From Pictodentalium vernedei (taxonomy: Eukaryota; Mollusca; Scaphopoda; Dentaliida; Dentaliidae), in assembly GCA_031216915.1 (NCBI GenBank), contig CM062297.1, positions 183,528,083 to 183,592,082 on the forward strand: 64,000 bases of DNA, written 5' to 3'. Positions 55,620 to 64,000 of the stretch are shown here, piece by piece. The notes under the pieces are model-generated. The model was not told where the DNA came from. It did not search any database and worked only from the letters and a program-made list of their open reading frames with translations. A program made the translations under genes and the position numbers. Every line of letters begins with the position of its first letter. Position 1 is the first letter of the stretch.

Positions 55620-55915
55620 TCTAGTCAAGTCTTGGCTGGCTGTTAACCCTTTACCTAACGAATCGCCCGTATCCGACTGCGTAATATGCAAATTGAGCAG
55701 TTGAAAAAAATTAATTTTCAAAATATTTCAACAAAACCATATCATGTGACCCCTTATTGGAACGAGCTCAATGAGCTCGTTCCAATTAGGGGACACATGA
55801 TATGGTTTTGTTGAAATTTTTTGAAAAATTGAAAAAAATTGTATTTAAAATAATAAATTTTGATATCGTCTGCATTGAGTAAAGGGTTAAGGCAGCCGAG
55901 ACTTGACTAGAAACC
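55620..55915. repeat. Hairpin split at its loop by a MITE
   Basis: TTTCTAGTCAAGTCTTGGCT (55618) and its complement AGCCGAGACTTGACTAGAAA (55893) are the stem. The piggyBac-like MITE 55643-55890 occupies the loop at a TTAA. Confidence 0.85.
55643..55890. mobile_element. piggyBac-like MITE, type B, inverted orientation
   Basis: TTAA|CCCTTTACCTAACGAATC to GAGTAAAGGG|TTAA, with a palindrome around GGAACGAGCTCAATGAGCTC. Confidence 0.9.
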
Positions 55916-56149
55916 ATTGCCTAGGTAATTTGTCTATTTTCAGCAGGACCGTGATGACATGTTAAGGGCACCTATTCTTAGGTCGTAAAAGTAAGAAATA
56001 CAACCTTGAGGGTTAAATAGTTGGTTCAACTTGAATTCATAAGTCTGTTGTCGTTGTGATATAGCCATAGAAAGTGACCATAAACACCAATAATAAATAA
56101 ATGATTTAACCATTATCAAACACTACTACCAGTAGCTGATTGTTTTGTT

Positions 56150-56335
56150 TTTTTTATTATTAGGGTTTAACGACACATTAACAGCCAGGGTCATATCATG
56201 TCGGTGACAGTTTTATGGGTGGTGGAAGCCGGAGTTCCCGGAGAGAACCACTGAGCAATGGCGAGCAGCTGTCAGCTTTCCAACAATGTAACTGAACTCT
56301 GCACCACGGCACAGGCAGGGTTAGATTTAGGTAAA
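56150..56335 (-). mobile_element. SINE-A fragment
   Basis: Minus strand: ACTCCGGCTTCCACCACCC core, CAGTGGTTCTCTCCGGGAAC and CTAACCCTGCCTGTGCC. The tRNA head is missing. Confidence 0.75.
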
Positions 56336-56446
56336 GGGTTAATTCTTTTGCACTGTTCGTACTGAAGCAGTCTCTCATTTTTTTTTTATCAGGTTGCAAA
56401 AGAATTGAGATCAGATTGCTACACATTTCCAGCAGTGTATCGAGAT

Positions 56447-56720
56447 TTAACCCTTTACCTTATGAGTTTACAAAGTGAGTAGTTGAAAAAAAATATTTTT
56501 GAAAAAGATTCAACGAAACCATATCATGTGACCTTTCTTTGGAATGGGCTTGTTGCAATGAGTGGTCACATGATAGGTTTTGTTGAAAGTTGTTGAACAA
56601 TTTGAAAACAATACTTAAAATAACAAACTTTGATATCATGTGCATAAGGTAAATGGCTAACCCTTTATCCAACACACAGGATATCAAAATTTATTTTTTT
56701 AATTATTGGTTTTTAAATTT
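56447..56720. mobile_element. Decayed type B piggyBac-like MITE plus adjoining fragment
   Basis: TTAA|CCCTTTACCTTATG to GGTAAATGG|CTAA (56660), palindrome arms GAAACCATATCATGTGACC. It is immediately followed by CCCTTTATCCAACACAC, the start of another copy that breaks off by ~56720. Confidence 0.7.
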
Positions 56721-57272
56721 TAACATTTTATTATAAAAGTTTATTTACAAAAATAAGATTTTCAGGTCCGCACGAATGAGATAATTACTAATATTCACTA
56801 AAATAACGTAGATTTTCTTTTTATTACATACTACCTGACAGTTTACCGTGCAATATTTAGCCCAATTTGACTGAAAACAATTACAAAGATCAGCTGATCG
56901 TTCCTTGAAAATGACGCCATAGTGATGCGGCGGTGTGTAACGTTATTTAGGAAACTACTGAGGGATATTCCTAGTTATCCATCAAGTTGATAGATATCGA
57001 GAAATATCTTTTAGACAATTTGCATTAATTCACAGGCCAGCATATACAAACGTAATAAAATACTTTACAGTTGTAAGGAGATTCATTTACAACTTGAAGC
57101 CCTGTGAGATTCGATTCAAGATTCAATTTGATTCCAAATCCTCTGCTTGCTTGATTCAATTTGAGATTTGATTCAGCCCCAATATCTGAATTTTCCGAGC
57201 ACTACAAGTAGATACCCAGAATAGTCCAGATATCACTATTTCTGTCTTCATTTCTTCAAATTTTCCCTGCAG
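56721..57272. other. No gene; hAT-like fragment at 57095-57180
   Basis: AGCCCTGTGAGATTCGATTC and GATTTGATTCAGCCCC resemble the ends of the hAT-like MITE family. The remaining sequence is unassigned. Confidence 0.5.
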
Positions 57273-57459
57273 AGACCCCAATATGCTCATCGATGGGAGA
57301 CACATCCTCAGCCAAATGCTTTGTGCTGTGAAATATGTCTGCCTGTCAGAAAGTGTTGCCTCATACCCCTTCAAGCATCCCAGATTTCGCACCAGGGACA
57401 CTGATCCCCCGAACCCAAATAAATGCTTTAAACTTTTCCGTAGGTTATCTGCAATTTAA
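57273..57459 (+). CDS. Candidate terminal exon, unknown protein
   Basis: An excellent acceptor (TTTCTTCAAATTTTCCCTGC then AG) precedes 57273. After one base the frame reads DPNMLIDGRHILSQMLCAVK then YVCLSESVASYPFKHPRFRT then RDTDPPNPNK, 61 codons to TAA at 57457-57459. Composition is protein-like with little AT-driven bias. Acceptor phase 2 matches several upstream candidates. AATAAA occurs inside the frame at ~57418, so the true 3' structure is unclear, and no strong donor was seen. I do not recognise the family. Confidence 0.38.
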
Positions 57460-57570
57460 ATATTAATGAATTTTTGGAATAGTCTAGCATTCAGGGACAA
57501 GAGAATTCAGTTAATTGGCTGATTATTCCCCCGACGTCGTCCATCTGTCCGTCTGTCCATCTGTCTGTCT

Positions 57571-58132
57571 GTCCGTCCAGGCGTAGACGGAATTCGTGTC
57601 CGCTCCATAACTTCTTACAGCCTTCAAGGATATTAATGATACTTGGTATTATTATTGCCCACAACCAGAGGGTGTGTCGCGAATAAGGTTGGAATGGCTA
57701 TCAAGGCTTTTTTCGGGGGAATCAGCCACCCTTTGGTGGCCATCCTCTAGTTTTTCCTAAAAATCTTGAAATTCTTCTTTAAACTACTTTCTCATGTGCG
57801 TGCCCCTTGTCTCCTGGGGCCTTTAGTTTTTGGCTTAACTTGACGAAGTCAAGATAAGCTATTGCCATCACGCGTGTGGACGTCTGTTACTCTGTGAGTC
57901 TGTTCACATTTTCCTTTAGCACAGGCTACACTCCATATTTCTTGTCTGTCCGTCCAGGCGTAGATGGAATTCATGTCCGCTCCATAACTTCTTACAGCCT
58001 TCAAGGATATTAATGATACTTGGTATTATTATTGCACACAACCAGAGGGTGTGTCGCGAATAAGGTTGGAATGGCTATCAAGGCTTTTTTCGGGGGAATC
58101 AGCCACCCTTTGGTGGCCATCCTCTAGTTTTT
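57571..58132 (+). repeat. ~185-bp direct duplication, 377 bp apart, ~98% identical
   Basis: 57571-57755 and 57948-58132 start GTCCGTCCAGGCGTAGA and end GGTGGCCATCCTCTAG. Only about four differences are visible (e.g. GACGG/GATGG, TTCGTG/TTCATG). The TACTTGGTATTATTATTGC part resembles the 29160 repeat. Confidence 0.85.
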
Positions 58133-59239
58133 GCTAAGTTATTATCAAAATGCTTTTAATTTCTATAAATTTACATGAAAATGGTCTTGGAGACTATTTT
58201 CATGTAGATTTATGGAAATAAAATGTCTACCAAGTGATCAAGTGATACAGTATGCCCACCATGATTTGGTCACTTTCCATGGTACAACCCGGTGCTTCAT
58301 AAATTAAAAGTTAGCTGCTGATGATTTTTATTACCTAGTAAACACATGCAAGTATATCACTGCCCACACATGGATTACATCCAGTCCAACTGTACTGTAT
58401 CACAACTGTATGTATGTTCTCTTATTTTCTGAAGAAATGTCATTTTCACCAATTTTCTGGCTGAAATATTTTTCAGATAATGTACATATCATATGTATTT
58501 GCTTTCCACACCCATCAACAGGTATTTTGTACTCCCTCAGTGGCAAAGCCAGCCCAAAGCAAATATATGTGTGTGTGTGAGGGGGGGGGGGGGGGGGGGG
58601 GGGGGGGGAGGGGGGTGTGTGTGGGAAAAGCTTTCCAAGCCTTTACATCTCAGAATTTTGCATCCCTAAAATTGAGCTAGATAACCAAGGTAACAATAAT
58701 CAGGGTTTCCACTAGAAGGAAATAAATGTGTCCAATATGGGGTGGCCAAGGGTCATCGATGGGGTTTTTTGAACCCTGGAATTAAAAATTTTTAATTCCA
58801 GGGTTCAAAAACCCACATCTGCTTGCATCTGAGTGGATATTTTGAGGTTTTTCATGTATTGTCGACTGTCTACCTTTTCACCGACACAGATATTAGGACA
58901 AGCAATCTACAAATCTACAACCTAACCCCCATAGACCTTACCCCCCTATAATTTTTATGCCATTTTTGGACATATTTCGAAGACCAACTTTGAAGGAAAG
59001 TGGGGGGATGCATCCCCCTCTCCCCATGGCCACGCTAGTGTACTCCCTTAAAACTGCAAGGGAGCCTTACTGATTTGTATCAAGGATTTTGAAACGATGA
59101 ATATTACATTTTCAGATAATTATATAATAACAACTACAATTGAGATGCAGATCATAGTTAGCATTTTACCACTAATTTCTTAATAATTATTCTTAAAAAT
59201 GAATTAACACGAAGTTTCAAATCCTATTTTATTAACAGA
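58133..59239. other. No gene; G-tract and small hairpins
   Basis: A (GT)n then ~28-base poly-G lies at ~58567-58615. TTGAACCCTGGAATTAAAAA / TTTTTAATTCCAGGGTTCAA is a perfect hairpin at 58769-58809. GAAAATGGTCTTGGAGACTATTTTC is another hairpin at ~58178-58202. Confidence 0.6.
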
Positions 59240-59380
59240 GTTTCCATTTTACGGGAATGGCAGAAAGGCAGCCTTATAGGCTATGCCGTTTCCATGCTGT
59301 ACACTAGCATATGTTCCTGTTTGTTGTAATGTTATTTTGTAATCAATGTACTAGTATACTGCAAAATAAAGATCTATCTA
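59240..59380 (+). mobile_element. LINE 3' end
   Basis: TTACGGGAATGGCAGAAAGG through TGTTGTAATGTTATTTTG to AAAATAAAGATCTATCTATC. A polyadenylation-like AATAAA followed by a short (ATCT)n tail is typical of RTE/Jockey-type LINE ends. The rest is 5' truncated; the clade is a guess. Confidence 0.55.
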
Positions 59381-59650
59381 TCCAGAAATTTTTATTTGAA
59401 ATTTCAGAAAATTATCTCGCATACAGATAACAGAGCAAAAGATGATGATGCTATAGGTTTTTGTTCAAAAAAAGCATATGTTATGATCCACACTCTTTTT
59501 GTAGTACAACACAAGTCCAGACCACAATAAAATAATATCAGGCAGTGGATGCCGGATTCATGTTATGCCTTTCAGCCAATAAGAATATTTAATTTTTTCT
59601 TTCAGAACAAATAAAACTATTTATTTATTAGATGTGATTTTCTTTCCCAG

Positions 59651-59839
59651 TATTGCTCATTATCAAACTCAGCAGATACGACTTCAAACTCGGCTGATAT
59701 GATGCTGATCTTGGATGATATGAACCAAGCTAGAGTTGTCCCCCTTGACGTGTTACTAGACACAACCTGTTTGATTACATCAAAACCATTCACTGTTTTC
59801 ACCAAACGCAATCAGAAAAATTGGTGTGACCAGCATTGA
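59651..59839 (+). CDS. Candidate exon, possibly terminal, unknown protein
   Basis: A strong acceptor (GTGATTTTCTTTCCCAG) ends at 59650. The frame runs 62 codons to TGA at 59837-59839: YCSLSNSADTTSNSADMMLI then LDDMNQARVVPLDVLLDTTC then LITSKPFTVFTKRNQKNWCD QH. A serine/asparagine-rich start and a hydrophobic middle look like real coding sequence. TG|GTGTGA near 59818 could instead be a donor. The acceptor is phase 0 in this frame, which none of the nearest candidate donors supplies. The minus-strand frame over the same bases is a shadow. Confidence 0.42.
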   Translation, partial: YCSLSNSADTTSNSADMMLILDDMNQARVVPLDVLLDTTCLITSKPFTVFTKRNQKNWCDQH

Positions 59840-60084
59840 AGCTGGGTTTCTGTATAATAGGGAATTAAAGATGGCAATAATTAAGGATTAGGTGGATGAA
59901 GAGAAAAAAGAAAGTTGTTCAGAAAATTCAATGCAAACTAAGAGTTAAAATAAGCAGAGATTTGGAGAAGTGGAAACATCACACTTTGTAAAAAGAAAGA
60001 GGAATAATAAAACTGTAAGAAAACTGTAACAGATCTGAGAACATTTTGTAATTATTGGTTTGCGTTTAATAAATAATGAGGTTA
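59840..60084. other. Possible 3' UTR of the preceding exon
   Basis: Purine-rich AT DNA with AATAATAAAAC at ~60002 and AATAAATAATG at ~60068, either of which could serve polyadenylation. No independent evidence. Confidence 0.25.
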
Positions 60085-60758
60085 CAGTAGATTCCACTTA
60101 ATTGGATATCTCTTAATTGTTTATCCATGTTAATTTAATATAATTTCCCAACACAAAACCATTTACCATACCTCCTGTACAAATTTGACCTGTTAATTGA
60201 ATATAGGTTATAGAGTATACTCTTGTTAATTGAATAAAAAATCTTGTAACATGTCGAGAGATTACCCTGACTCTCCCCAGTTTTCCTTTGTTTATAGACC
60301 TATTTGGCCTCAGTACACCCAATACGGGCATTTAATCTATTATATCTTGTTTGACAGAGCTCGTGGAGCTCTGTCAAACAAGATATAGTAGAATAAATGC
60401 TAAGTTTATCTCTAGAATACAGGAAAGTGACACAGTCCCTGTTAATTGAATACTCCTGTTAATTGAATAATTTTCATTGGCAAAGTGGCTATTCAATTAA
60501 CCCTTTCCCCAACGAATCGCCCACATCCGCCCACGCAATATGCAAATTCAGCAGCTGAAAAAATATTATATTTCGAAAACTTTCAGCAAAACCATATCAT
60601 GTGACCCCTCTTTGGAACGAGCTCGTTGAGCTCGTTCCAAAGAGGGGTCACAAGATATGGTTTTGTTGAAATGTTTTGAAAAAATTTAAACAGTGATGTT
60701 TAAAATAATAAATTTTGATATCGTCTGCATTGGGTAAAGGGTTAACAGGGTTCTCCTG
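60085..60758. mobile_element. pogo-like MITE carrying a piggyBac-like MITE
   Basis: TA|CAGTAGATTCCACTTAATTG to GGGTTCTCCTG|TA. Hairpin TATTATATCTTGTTTGACAG at 60338 as in 34112-34548. The block 60497-60745 interrupts ATTCAATTAACAGGG at its TTAA. Confidence 0.88.
60497..60745. mobile_element. piggyBac-like MITE, type B
   Basis: TTAA|CCCTTTCCCCAACG to TGGGTAAAGGG|TTAA, palindrome around GAACGAGCTCGTTGAGCTCG. Confidence 0.92.
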
Positions 60759-61460
60759 TATTAGTTTGTTAGTTTCATATCGGACAAGATATCAGCCTTC
60801 AGTAACTTCACATCAGCCCTGACCTCAGGCTGATCTCTCAGCTGATATGAAACTAACCAAGTAATAACCTCTAAGTTCCGGTATATCCAAGTACATGTTT
60901 ACTGATTTGAGTCCTTGTCTATCGGAACCCTGTTCATTGAATATCCACTTTACCAGTGAGCATTATTCAGTTAGAGGAATATTAATTAACGGGGATTTTT
61001 GTCACTTTCCTGTATTCTAGAGATAAACTAAGCATTTATTCTGTTATATCTTAGTTGACAGAGCACATGGTGTAATAGATTAAATGCCTGTATTGGATGT
61101 ACTGAGGCCAAATGGGTCTATAAGCGAGGAGAATTTGGAGATTATCATGGCAATTTCTCGACATACTAACAATTAACAAGAGTTTACTCAAAAACCAATA
61201 TGCAATTAATTAACAGGTCAAATTTGAACTGAAGTTATGGTAAATGGGTTGGGGTTGGAAAGTTCTATTCAATTAACAGGAATATTCAATTAGGAGATAT
61301 CTAGTTAAGTGGGCTTTATAATAATAGGATCTTATAACCAGAGTCTAAGATGAGAGTCTTGTGAAGTGGTCGAGGAAATAATAAACAACTGGACAATCTT
61401 GACTTTATAGTTATGAAATGGTTGATATAGTCATAGATGCTGAGAGTGACTAAACCCTAA
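60759..61460. mobile_element. Diverged pogo-like copy and SINE-like tail
   Basis: A foldback around CATATCGG...AGCTGATATGAAACTAAC (60775-60855) is shared with ~62540-62625. GGAACCCTGTTCATTGAATA (60924) to AAGTGGGCTTTATA (~61316) is a pogo-like copy. GACTAAACCCTAATAAATAA near 61450 is a SINE-type tail. Confidence 0.55.
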
Positions 61461-61554
61461 TAAATAAACAACAAATATACCACAACACTTGTGTGAAACT
61501 GGATTTCAAACAAAGCAATACTATTGAAGGTAAATTGGTGAATCTGTTTTGCAT

Positions 61555-62312
61555 ATGTTTGGAGAAATGGTGTATGACATCTCCCTGAAGATGTATCTCC
61601 CAAGGTTTATTCCCAACAAGACGAATCCCAATAAGATGGATGTCGAAAATGGTCATCCCAACAAGACGAATCCCAACAAGACAAATTTAATTAAAATGAC
61701 GATATAACCCATTTATTTTGAGGTTTTCAGTCATAAACTGTTAACACAGCTTACTTTTGGACAAAGAGATTTCAATTTACTGGTTGAGTGCTGGAAGCCC
61801 ATTTTGGGGCTTTATCCTGAAGTGTGGGCACCAGAGCTAAAAGGCTTCATATTCTGTGGATGCACTTTAATTAATTTTTGATGTGATATTATTAAGTCTG
61901 GGTGGATTTGCCCTGTTTCAATTAATGGGAGAGTGCCTATGGGCACTCTCCCATTAATTGTAACAAAGCAATAATATGTGAACAAAATTTTGACAACCAA
62001 AAAAAACTTAGCATGGTACCAGTTAACAGAGGCGCCACGCATTGTTACAAGACGCTATTTGCTAGTTTTTTTGTATCTTTTTTATCAACAAAACTCCCAA
62101 ACACATGCATAAAATAAAACCCTAAAATACTTTAAATAGGATGCATTGTAATGTACACGTTCTTTTAAAAGTAAATTTCCTCCATATTTGATGATAAAAA
62201 ATTTTTTGTCTTGTTGGGATTCGTCTTGTTGGGGTCGTCTTGTTGGGATATTTTACCAATTCATCCTGTTGGGATTTGTCATGTTGGAATGACATCTCTC
62301 CCAAGGGACACT
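61555..62312. mobile_element. Element with inverted arms built of a 15-bp repeat
   Basis: The left arm (61555-61690) has TCCCAACAAGACGAA-type units after ATGACATCTCCC. The right arm (62205-62312) is the inverse (TTGTCTTGTTGGGATTCGTC ... GGGAGAGATGTCAT complement). The interior holds the H-family MITE 61776-62026. No coding frame. Confidence 0.65.
61776..62026. mobile_element. H-family MITE (nested)
   Basis: TTTACTGGTTGAGTGCTGGA to GGTACCAGTTAA. The central hairpin pairs CAATTAATGGGAGAGTGCC with its complement at ~61918-61960. Confidence 0.8.
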
Positions 62313-63080
62313 TTCCACTTCATTCATTTCTCCATGCATATATTTCCTCCAAGTGTATTTTTTTTTAAATATTCACATTGTGTTAAATGGTTCAGTGCCA
62401 AATTTTTAGGAGTCAACAAAATTTGTTCACACGTCTTAGCGTTGTTCAAATTTCTAGGCACTAAGCTGTTAGAAAACGAAAAGGTCTGAGAACATTTTGT
62501 AATTATTGGTTTTGGTTTAATAAATAAAGAGGTTATTACATGGTTAAGATATCAGCCCTCAATAACTTCACATCAGCCTTGGCCTCAAGTTACTTCAGGT
62601 TGATATCTCGGCTGATATGAAACTACCCAAGTATTTTCCTCTAAGTACCAGTATATCCAAGTGCATGTTTACTGAATTAAATCAGGTCTGGTCTATTGGA
62701 ACACTGTCAATTGAATATCCACTTTACCAGTTTATTTTTCAACCGCCCAGTTTGAAAGTTTTGTGGGAAGATGTGGCTGTTTTGTTGGATTAAATATACA
62801 GGATGTTGGAAATATCTATCATGGGCATGTGTACCAAAGGAAAACTGTCATGGCAGAAAGATGCTGATTTTATTTGGAGTTAATAATAATTTCAAAGTGC
62901 TGTAAAATTAAATTATTATTTCATAATTCACTTTCCATCAGCTCATCTTGTCATTTTATTCCATTTTTTTTTCTATACATAAAACTGGTTGTGAATACAG
63001 TAGAACCCTGTTAATGAAATAGCCACTTTTCCAGTGAAAAAAGTTCAAGAGTTTTTAATAAACAGGAATTTGGTAATTTT
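62313..63080. other. Mostly repeat debris, one weak open stretch
   Basis: The foldback at 62540-62625 matches 60775-60855. Pogo-like starts lie at ~62700 and ~62998. TTCAACCGCCCAG precedes an open 38-codon frame (62753-62866) that two competing frames make doubtful. Confidence 0.4.
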
Positions 63081-63500
63081 TAGGGCTGAAATGGTTGGCT
63101 CATTTTCACAACCGACTAAACGAGAGCTATAACTGGATGATATCTGGTTATCTGTGGCTAATGTTTTATCAAATATGGGATCAAAACTACAGTGATTGGA
63201 AAGCTGTATTCGCAGAAACTATTCCGTAATGTGTATACAAACGAACGCTGTCGAGTACTTGACAACGTTCATTTGTATACATATACGGAATAGTTTCTGC
63301 AATTACCCAGTTCTCACGGAAACTGTCGAGACATTGATGAAGTCTTGAATGCCAAAGTTGATTATTTCTCAAAATTTACAACACAGCTTTGAGGTGTAAT
63401 CTATCCCAAAGGAGTTGCGGCAGATTTACTACATTTTAATTGTGGAATGACGATCACTATTGACATTTTGGATAACTGGTTGATGGTCTTTCAAAACAGT
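63081..63500. mobile_element. hAT-like MITE, relative of 27760-28198
   Basis: TAGGGCTGAAATGGTTGGCT, CACAACCGACTAAACGAGAG and the TGTATACAAACGAACG hairpin appear in the order of the reverse complement of 27760-28198. The right end is worn. Confidence 0.7.
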
Positions 63501-64000
63501 CTGTTGCAGGGACCAGCCTAGGGGGAAATTTTAGGGAGACTTTAAGTCTCCCTCCAGAAGAAATAGGGAGACTGCAGATTCAAGTAGGGAGACTTGGTAG
63601 GCAAGTGAAGAATATTAAGAATATTTATGTTCCGCCCCTTCTTATTTTCAGCTCACGGACCTCCATTAACAACTGATTACATCCAGGTCCAGTTGTTTAT
63701 AATGCATTTTATGCCAGGTTAAAAAAAATCATAAAGTAATTATTGATTGAAAATCCCCCCTGCTACCTGCTTCTTCAAGACCCACTTCTTCATGGCCCAT
63801 CCCCATTCCTCCTCCCCCCCCCCCCCCCCACACACACACATACCCTGTGGTTGCTTTTGACCAAATTTAGTCAACTGAGCTAACAATTTTCTAAGTCTGA
63901 AAGTGTGAACAGAATCAGATGTGAGATGGTTGCTTCGCGGGTACTTTTTCCAAGATCCTTCATGTGCACTTTTATGCTCTGCACAGAACTTTTCTTGTTG
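63501..64000. other. No gene seen; low-complexity tract
   Basis: Three AGGGAGACTT-like words at 63531-63592, and a C run plus (CA)n at ~63817-63842. A TTCTTATTTTCAG acceptor-like site at 63652 leads into a 22-codon frame only. Confidence 0.4.

Larger units (their letters stand above)
55427..56103 (+). mobile_element. Diverged SINE-B pieces around a split hairpin
   Basis: The 5' part (CTCTGTGAGAATTCCAGAAA, GGTGCAGTGCTTGTGCACTG) runs to ~55540. A worn tail (GACCATAAACACCAATAATA) is at ~56075-56100. Confidence 0.5.

Noticed and set aside
62753..62866. Exon-like frame after TTCAACCGCCCAG
   Set aside because: Two overlapping frames are equally plausible and neither has a convincing donor.

Overview
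This is eukaryotic nuclear DNA, most likely from a marine invertebrate and plausibly a mollusc. It has no bacterial-style gene packing. It has tRNA-derived SINEs with target-site duplications, a DIRS-type tyrosine-recombinase retrotransposon, hAT, pogo and piggyBac-like MITEs, a LINE tail, intron-like signals, and a tandem array whose ends resemble the Helentron/HINE ('pearl') elements of bivalves. The taxonomic guess is inference; no host gene was identified by name.

Layout. 0-3.4 kb: a ~2.9 kb inverted duplication lies between two candidate coding exons (131-244 and 3276-3411). 3.4-7.4 kb: SINEs and a 1.06 kb piggyBac-like foldback element that splits a SINE tail. 7.66-13.18 kb: a decayed, left-truncated DIRS-like retrotransposon with gag, RT-RNase H, tyrosine-recombinase remnants, an internal complementary region and a right inverted repeat. 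13.4-36.9 kb: dense MITEs and SINEs, often nested, around the best candidate host exon (14562-14913) and weaker ones. 36.9-49.7 kb: a 12.8 kb head-to-tail array of four units (~4.1, 2.89, 2.895 and 2.894 kb). Each unit ends at the same hairpin plus CTAGT terminus, and the first carries six copies of a 178-bp repeat. 49.7-64 kb: more nested MITEs and SINEs with further candidate + strand exons (53079-53202, 57273-57459, 59651-59839).

How it fits together. If the candidate exons are real, the window is mostly intron of one or more + strand genes. Several exons share intron phase 2, which is compatible with a common gene, but splicing is unproven and at least one pair is out of phase. No mobile element here encodes an intact protein. 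Most of the information is in insertion order: MITEs inside MITEs inside SINEs, many with exact TTAA, TA, 8-bp or 13-16-bp duplications. The most unusual object is the Helentron-like tandem array, followed by the two-arm piggyBac MITE family with a 117-bp perfect palindrome and an inverted-dimer SINE flanked by a perfect 14-bp duplication.
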